In this document: piece after piece, positions 6,571 through 8,627 of the stretch
Layout: each line of letters opens with the position of its first letter
How positions within the stretch are numbered: position 1 is the stretch's first letter
Position numbers and translations under genes: made by a program
The notes under the pieces: model-generated
The model's database searches: none
The model's input: only the letters and a program-made list of their open reading frames with translations
Told to the model about the DNA's origin: nothing
NCBI GenBank assembly: GCA_002315995.1
Contig: DCHN01000026.1
Span: 1 to 8,627 of the forward strand
Direction of reading: 5' to 3'
Origin: Bacteroidales bacterium UBA1751
Lineage (GTDB): Bacteria > Bacteroidota > Bacteroidia > Bacteroidales > UBA932
DNA length: 8,627 nt

Positions 6571-6678
6571 CCCTTCCATTTCTGGCCATACCATGCCGAT
6601 AGATTATCCTTCTCCTTCTATTAATACCATATCAACAGACTTCCCTCCTCCTTCTGGCTATACCATTCATCAAGTTAT
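6571..6678. repeat. three degenerate 36-bp tandem repeats downstream of the glycosidase-family gene
   Basis: Units 6571-6606, 6607-6642 and 6643-6678 align pairwise at about 21-24 of 36 bases. The heptamer ATACCAT is invariant at 6588, 6624 and 6660, exactly 36 bp apart, preceded in each unit by a CT-rich segment. The third unit overlaps the stop codon of the glycosidase-family gene (6675-6677). No spacers, so it is not a CRISPR array. Confidence 0.65.
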
Positions 6679-7850
6679 CTTTTTACGAGGTAAAAGAAGG
6701 AGCCCACCCTCCGCTCCTTGTGGTCTGTCCATGATTTGCTATCGCACGGGTGGTTGCAAATAATCGCCTTATGATTCCCAGCCGCCTTTAATGGACCTGT
6801 TGCTGAGGATGGTGCTTTAGGTATTGGTGCTGTTGACGCTGTTGATGATGTTGACGCTGTTGACGCCGTTACCGCTGTTGATGCTGTTGATGCTGTTGAT
6901 GGCGCAGCTGCTACGGCTGGCAATTTTGCCTCGTAATCATCGCTAATGCAAAGACAGGATGATCCGCCGCCGTCCATGTTCAAGGCATATCTGGGGTTAA
7001 AATAAGATATTAGGAACATGGTAAGATCGTGGGCGGTAAAACCTTCCGCCTGCCCTGGAAAGCGTCCGTCTGCAACACAAAGCAGCAGTTTTCCATCTTT
7101 TCTCATTGCAATGACGCTCCTAGGATGCCTGCTTCCCTGATGTCTGTATGGGTGCTCATATGCAAGGGTATCTATTACTACTCCCTTCGGAACATAACTC
7201 AGTCCAAGCGGTTCGTCATTGTATATCAGAATAGGGGAACTTGAGAAAACAGAAGAAAATGCATCCATACAAGTATTGTAGAAGTTGCGCTGCTGCTCAA
7301 GACACTTTCCATAGGAGCCGTATGGTGTTGACATTAGAGCTGGTATTGCATTGATGAAGTGAATGTGGCCAAAGGAGTCCAAAGCTACGGCACCGTCACT
7401 CTTCCAGTTTGGAACACCGGTCTTCATTATTGTAGTTGAAAGTTCGCTTGAAAATACTTTTCCGTCAGCTTTTACGTATACAGACGAGAACTCATACGCC
7501 CCGTTCATAACAGCAACTGCATCTTTTTCCTCTAACACTTCAGATGCAGTGGAGCCATTTTCATTGGCAAAAAATTTGAGTGAAAACAAACTTGGATCAA
7601 TCTCCAGAACGTTCACGCATTGACTCGACATACTAATGGAATCAAAACCCAAAAAAGAGTATACAACAAGTCCACTTTCCAATTCTGTAACTGTCCAGTT
7701 ATCGCTCTCATAGCCAAGAGTATGTTTCCCATATATACCGTACTCAACTTTTTTGACCGAACCGTATGAATACTTGCATCCTGTGGTAACAATGCACAGA
7801 ATAACCAATGTCAAAACATTAATTCCCAGATATTTACAATGCAAACTCAT
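6675..7850 (-). CDS. NAGPA/phosphodiester glycosidase-family exported protein
   Basis: 391 residues. The N-terminus has a hydrophobic segment ending in VTTGC (Cys25), a permissive lipobox, so it is probably a lipoprotein facing the periplasm or outer membrane. Residues about 108-304 and 360-384 match the NAGPA-type domain, named after the mammalian enzyme that uncovers mannose-6-phosphate; bacterial members are annotated phosphodiester glycosidase or exopolysaccharide-related proteins. Family motifs seen are AVAVMNGAYEF (111-121), SRHPRSVIAM (240-249), LLLCVADGRFPGQAEGFT (255-272), LNMDGGGSSCL (290-300) and the closing NHP...ERRVGSFFYLV. Between DGGGSS and the closing strands sits a Ser/Thr/Ala/Pro linker (about 309-350) encoded by a 9-bp minisatellite; relatives usually have a short loop here. 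The natural substrate is unknown. No sugar-processing genes are adjacent. Upstream is a 28-bp tandem repeat; no convincing promoter was found. Family call confident, lipidation tentative. Confidence 0.87.
   Translation of the reverse strand: MSLHCKYLGINVLTLVILCIVTTGCKYSYGSVKKVEYGIYGKHTLGYESDNWTVTELESGLVVYSFLGFDSISMSSQCVNVLEIDPSLFSLKFFANENGSTASEVLEEKDAVAVMNGAYEFSSVYVKADGKVFSSELSTTIMKTGVPNWKSDGAVALDSFGHIHFINAIPALMSTPYGSYGKCLEQQRNFYNTCMDAFSSVFSSSPILIYNDEPLGLSYVPKGVVIDTLAYEHPYRHQGSRHPRSVIAMRKDGKLLLCVADGRFPGQAEGFTAHDLTMFLISYFNPRYALNMDGGGSSCLCISDDYEAKLPAVAAAPSTASTASTAVTASTASTSSTASTAPIPKAPSSATGPLKAAGNHKAIICNHPCDSKSWTDHKERRVGSFFYLVKR
6829..6900 (-). repeat. 9-bp minisatellite coding for a Ser-Thr-Ala linker
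   Basis: Eight consecutive 9-bp units with plus-strand consensus GCTGTTGAT; units 6, 7 and 8 are identical and unit 5 is the most diverged. In the minus-strand frame it reads repeated Ser-Thr-Ala. Because the unit is three codons, gain or loss of copies keeps the frame and changes only linker length. Confidence 0.9.
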
Positions 7851-7878
7851 AAAAATATAACATTTTAACTATAATTGA

Positions 7879-7970
7879 AATCTAATACATGAAATCAGAT
7901 CCTAAAAACCTGATACATGAAACCTAATCCTAAAGATCCAATACATTAAATCTAATCCTAGAAACCTAAT
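7879..7970. repeat. 28-bp tandem repeat upstream of the glycosidase-family gene
   Basis: Units begin at 7879, 7907 and 7935, with a partial fourth at 7963. Adjacent full units share 23 of 28 and 21 of 28 bases. The anchor ATACAT occurs at 7885, 7913 and 7941. The period is not a multiple of three and lies 29-120 nt before the start codon, so it is non-coding. On the minus strand the units present TAGRTTTC/A, near the -7 consensus, but without a -33 partner at the right distance. Confidence 0.7.
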
Positions 7971-8146
7971 GCAAGTTATAGAAAATAGGAGATAGAAGCA
8001 AAACCATTATTTAGGGGAGGTTACGAACACTAAATACATCCATTATCGGCTCCATTTAAAAAATTAAAATCCTGTTTTTACAAATAAAACTATGCGACAC
8101 ATCTACAAACTGATATCATCAGACAACATACAGTCTGTGTGGCACC

Positions 8147-8174
8147 GCCGCCGGAATATACCGTCTCCGGCGGC
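8147..8174. repeat. 8-bp GC-only hairpin
   Basis: GCCGCCGG (8147-8154) and CCGGCGGC (8167-8174) are a perfect inverted repeat around a 12-nt loop, immediately next to the larger hairpin at 8176-8227. No U-tract follows on either strand before the neighbour begins. It may be part of a composite termination region. Confidence 0.5.
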
Positions 8175-8175
8175 T

Positions 8176-8227
8176 AAAGGAAAAAGCGCCGTGGAAAATT
8201 TTGGGTTTTCCACGGTGCTTTCCTTTT
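8176..8227. terminator. probable bidirectional intrinsic terminator
   Basis: Arms 8176-8198 and 8206-8227 form a stem of about 20 bp (core GCGCCGTGGAAAA with TTTTCCACGGTGC) around a 7-nt loop, with a small bulge. The left flank is A-rich and the right flank T-rich, so each strand gives stem plus U-tract. On the minus strand it would end a transcript entering from beyond the right edge; no plus-strand gene is visible upstream. Confidence 0.55.
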
Positions 8228-8627
8228 GCCGTGAAGGTTGTTCTGGGATTGCTTGCCGCCACTCTACATAGTAAGAATGTTTATGCGAAACACTATATGG
8301 CGAAGCCACAAATGATTATCTCTTAGCGGTTAGCTATTTTTTTAAACGATTTGCCATTTGCGCGGGAGATGATGTACCAATCACGCATACAGGTTAAGCG
8401 GGAAACTCTTTTTCCGCTCGACTATTTCCAGATGGCTTGCGCGAAGTCATAAGATGCATCGGAAGATTACACAAGACACAGCAGAAAGCCACACATGACG
8501 AAGCGGGAGGCCATATGAAATAGTGAGCAACCAAGCCCACAAGGGCGCGGTAGCATAAACACAATTCCATATTGATTTTAACAATGCCGGCGAGCAGCGA
8601 CCTGCCCCAGAGCCACTTCTGAGAGGG

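Larger units (their letters stand above)
7991..8627. other. gene-free stretch at the right end
   Basis: Apart from the two hairpins at 8147-8227, no convincing gene was found. 7991-8100 is A/T-rich. An 8-bp stem with one bulge lies at 8397-8418. No tRNA T-loop signature, rRNA-like segment, or recognisable RNase P, SRP or tmRNA core was seen. A minus-strand frame open from the right edge to a TAA at 8394 is Cys-rich, of odd composition and without a family match. The stretch could hold an unrecognised non-coding RNA, a decayed gene, or the distal leader of the glycosidase-family gene. Confidence 0.5.

Noticed and set aside
6541..6580. Intrinsic terminator for the glycosidase-family gene at the T7 run (6550-6544, minus strand)
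   Set aside because: No stable stem could be found directly before the T-run.
6571..6678. CRISPR-like array
   Set aside because: The 36-bp units are directly adjacent with no spacers and are too diverged from one another; no cas gene is present.
8103..8309. Minus-strand 68-codon reading frame
   Set aside because: It runs straight through both hairpins at 8147-8227, has no recognisable motif, and its composition follows the inverted repeats.
8394..8627. Minus-strand frame open from the right edge to TAA at 8394
   Set aside because: Cys/Leu/Pro-rich sequence with no family features and no plausible start context; could only be revived by sequence beyond the edge.
8300..8627. tRNA, 5S rRNA, RNase P, SRP or tmRNA gene
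   Set aside because: No T-loop GTTCRA, no acceptor pairing and no conserved core of these RNAs was found on either strand.

Overview
The window looks like a chromosomal segment of a Bacteroidota bacterium, most likely Bacteroidales; genus cannot be told from this sequence. Three things point there. Two promoters carry the Bacteroidota -7 box TAnnTTTG, one with a perfect TTTG-N19-TATCTTTG layout. No start codon has a clear Shine-Dalgarno; the regions in front of starts are A/T-rich. One gene encodes a macroglobulin-like protein with a TonB-plug-like domain, a type typical of this phylum. Base composition is moderate, near 45-48% GC by eye.

All four recognisable genes are on the minus strand, so transcription runs right to left. 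From the right: 7851-8627 has no convincing gene but holds a 28-bp tandem repeat and two strong hairpins. At 6675-7850 is a lipoprotein-like NAGPA/phosphodiester glycosidase-family protein whose domain is interrupted by a Ser/Thr/Ala linker encoded by a 9-bp minisatellite. A 36-bp degenerate tandem repeat lies just after it. At 5518-6414 is a MerR-family regulator with a GyrI-like ligand-binding domain, behind a TATCTTTG promoter. At 2411-5272 is an exported 953-residue MG2/plug-like protein with Ala/Gly-rich inserts. It is preceded by a textbook promoter and a leader of about 125 nt built from two diverged 50-bp repeats with nested inverted repeats. A GC-rich cluster of inverted repeats (2251-2403) separates it from pnp (polynucleotide phosphorylase), which starts at 2131 and runs off the left edge.

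The genes do not form an obvious pathway. Gaps of 245-280 nt, plus a promoter in front of most of them, suggest separate transcription units. pnp is housekeeping RNA turnover, the MerR protein is a probable small-molecule sensor without an adjacent target gene, and the other two are exported envelope proteins. The most distinctive property is repeat structure: tandem repeats of period 9, 28, 36 and 50 bp within 2.7 kb, and low-complexity inserts in both exported proteins. The best candidate for something undescribed is the structured 5' leader of the MG2/plug gene.
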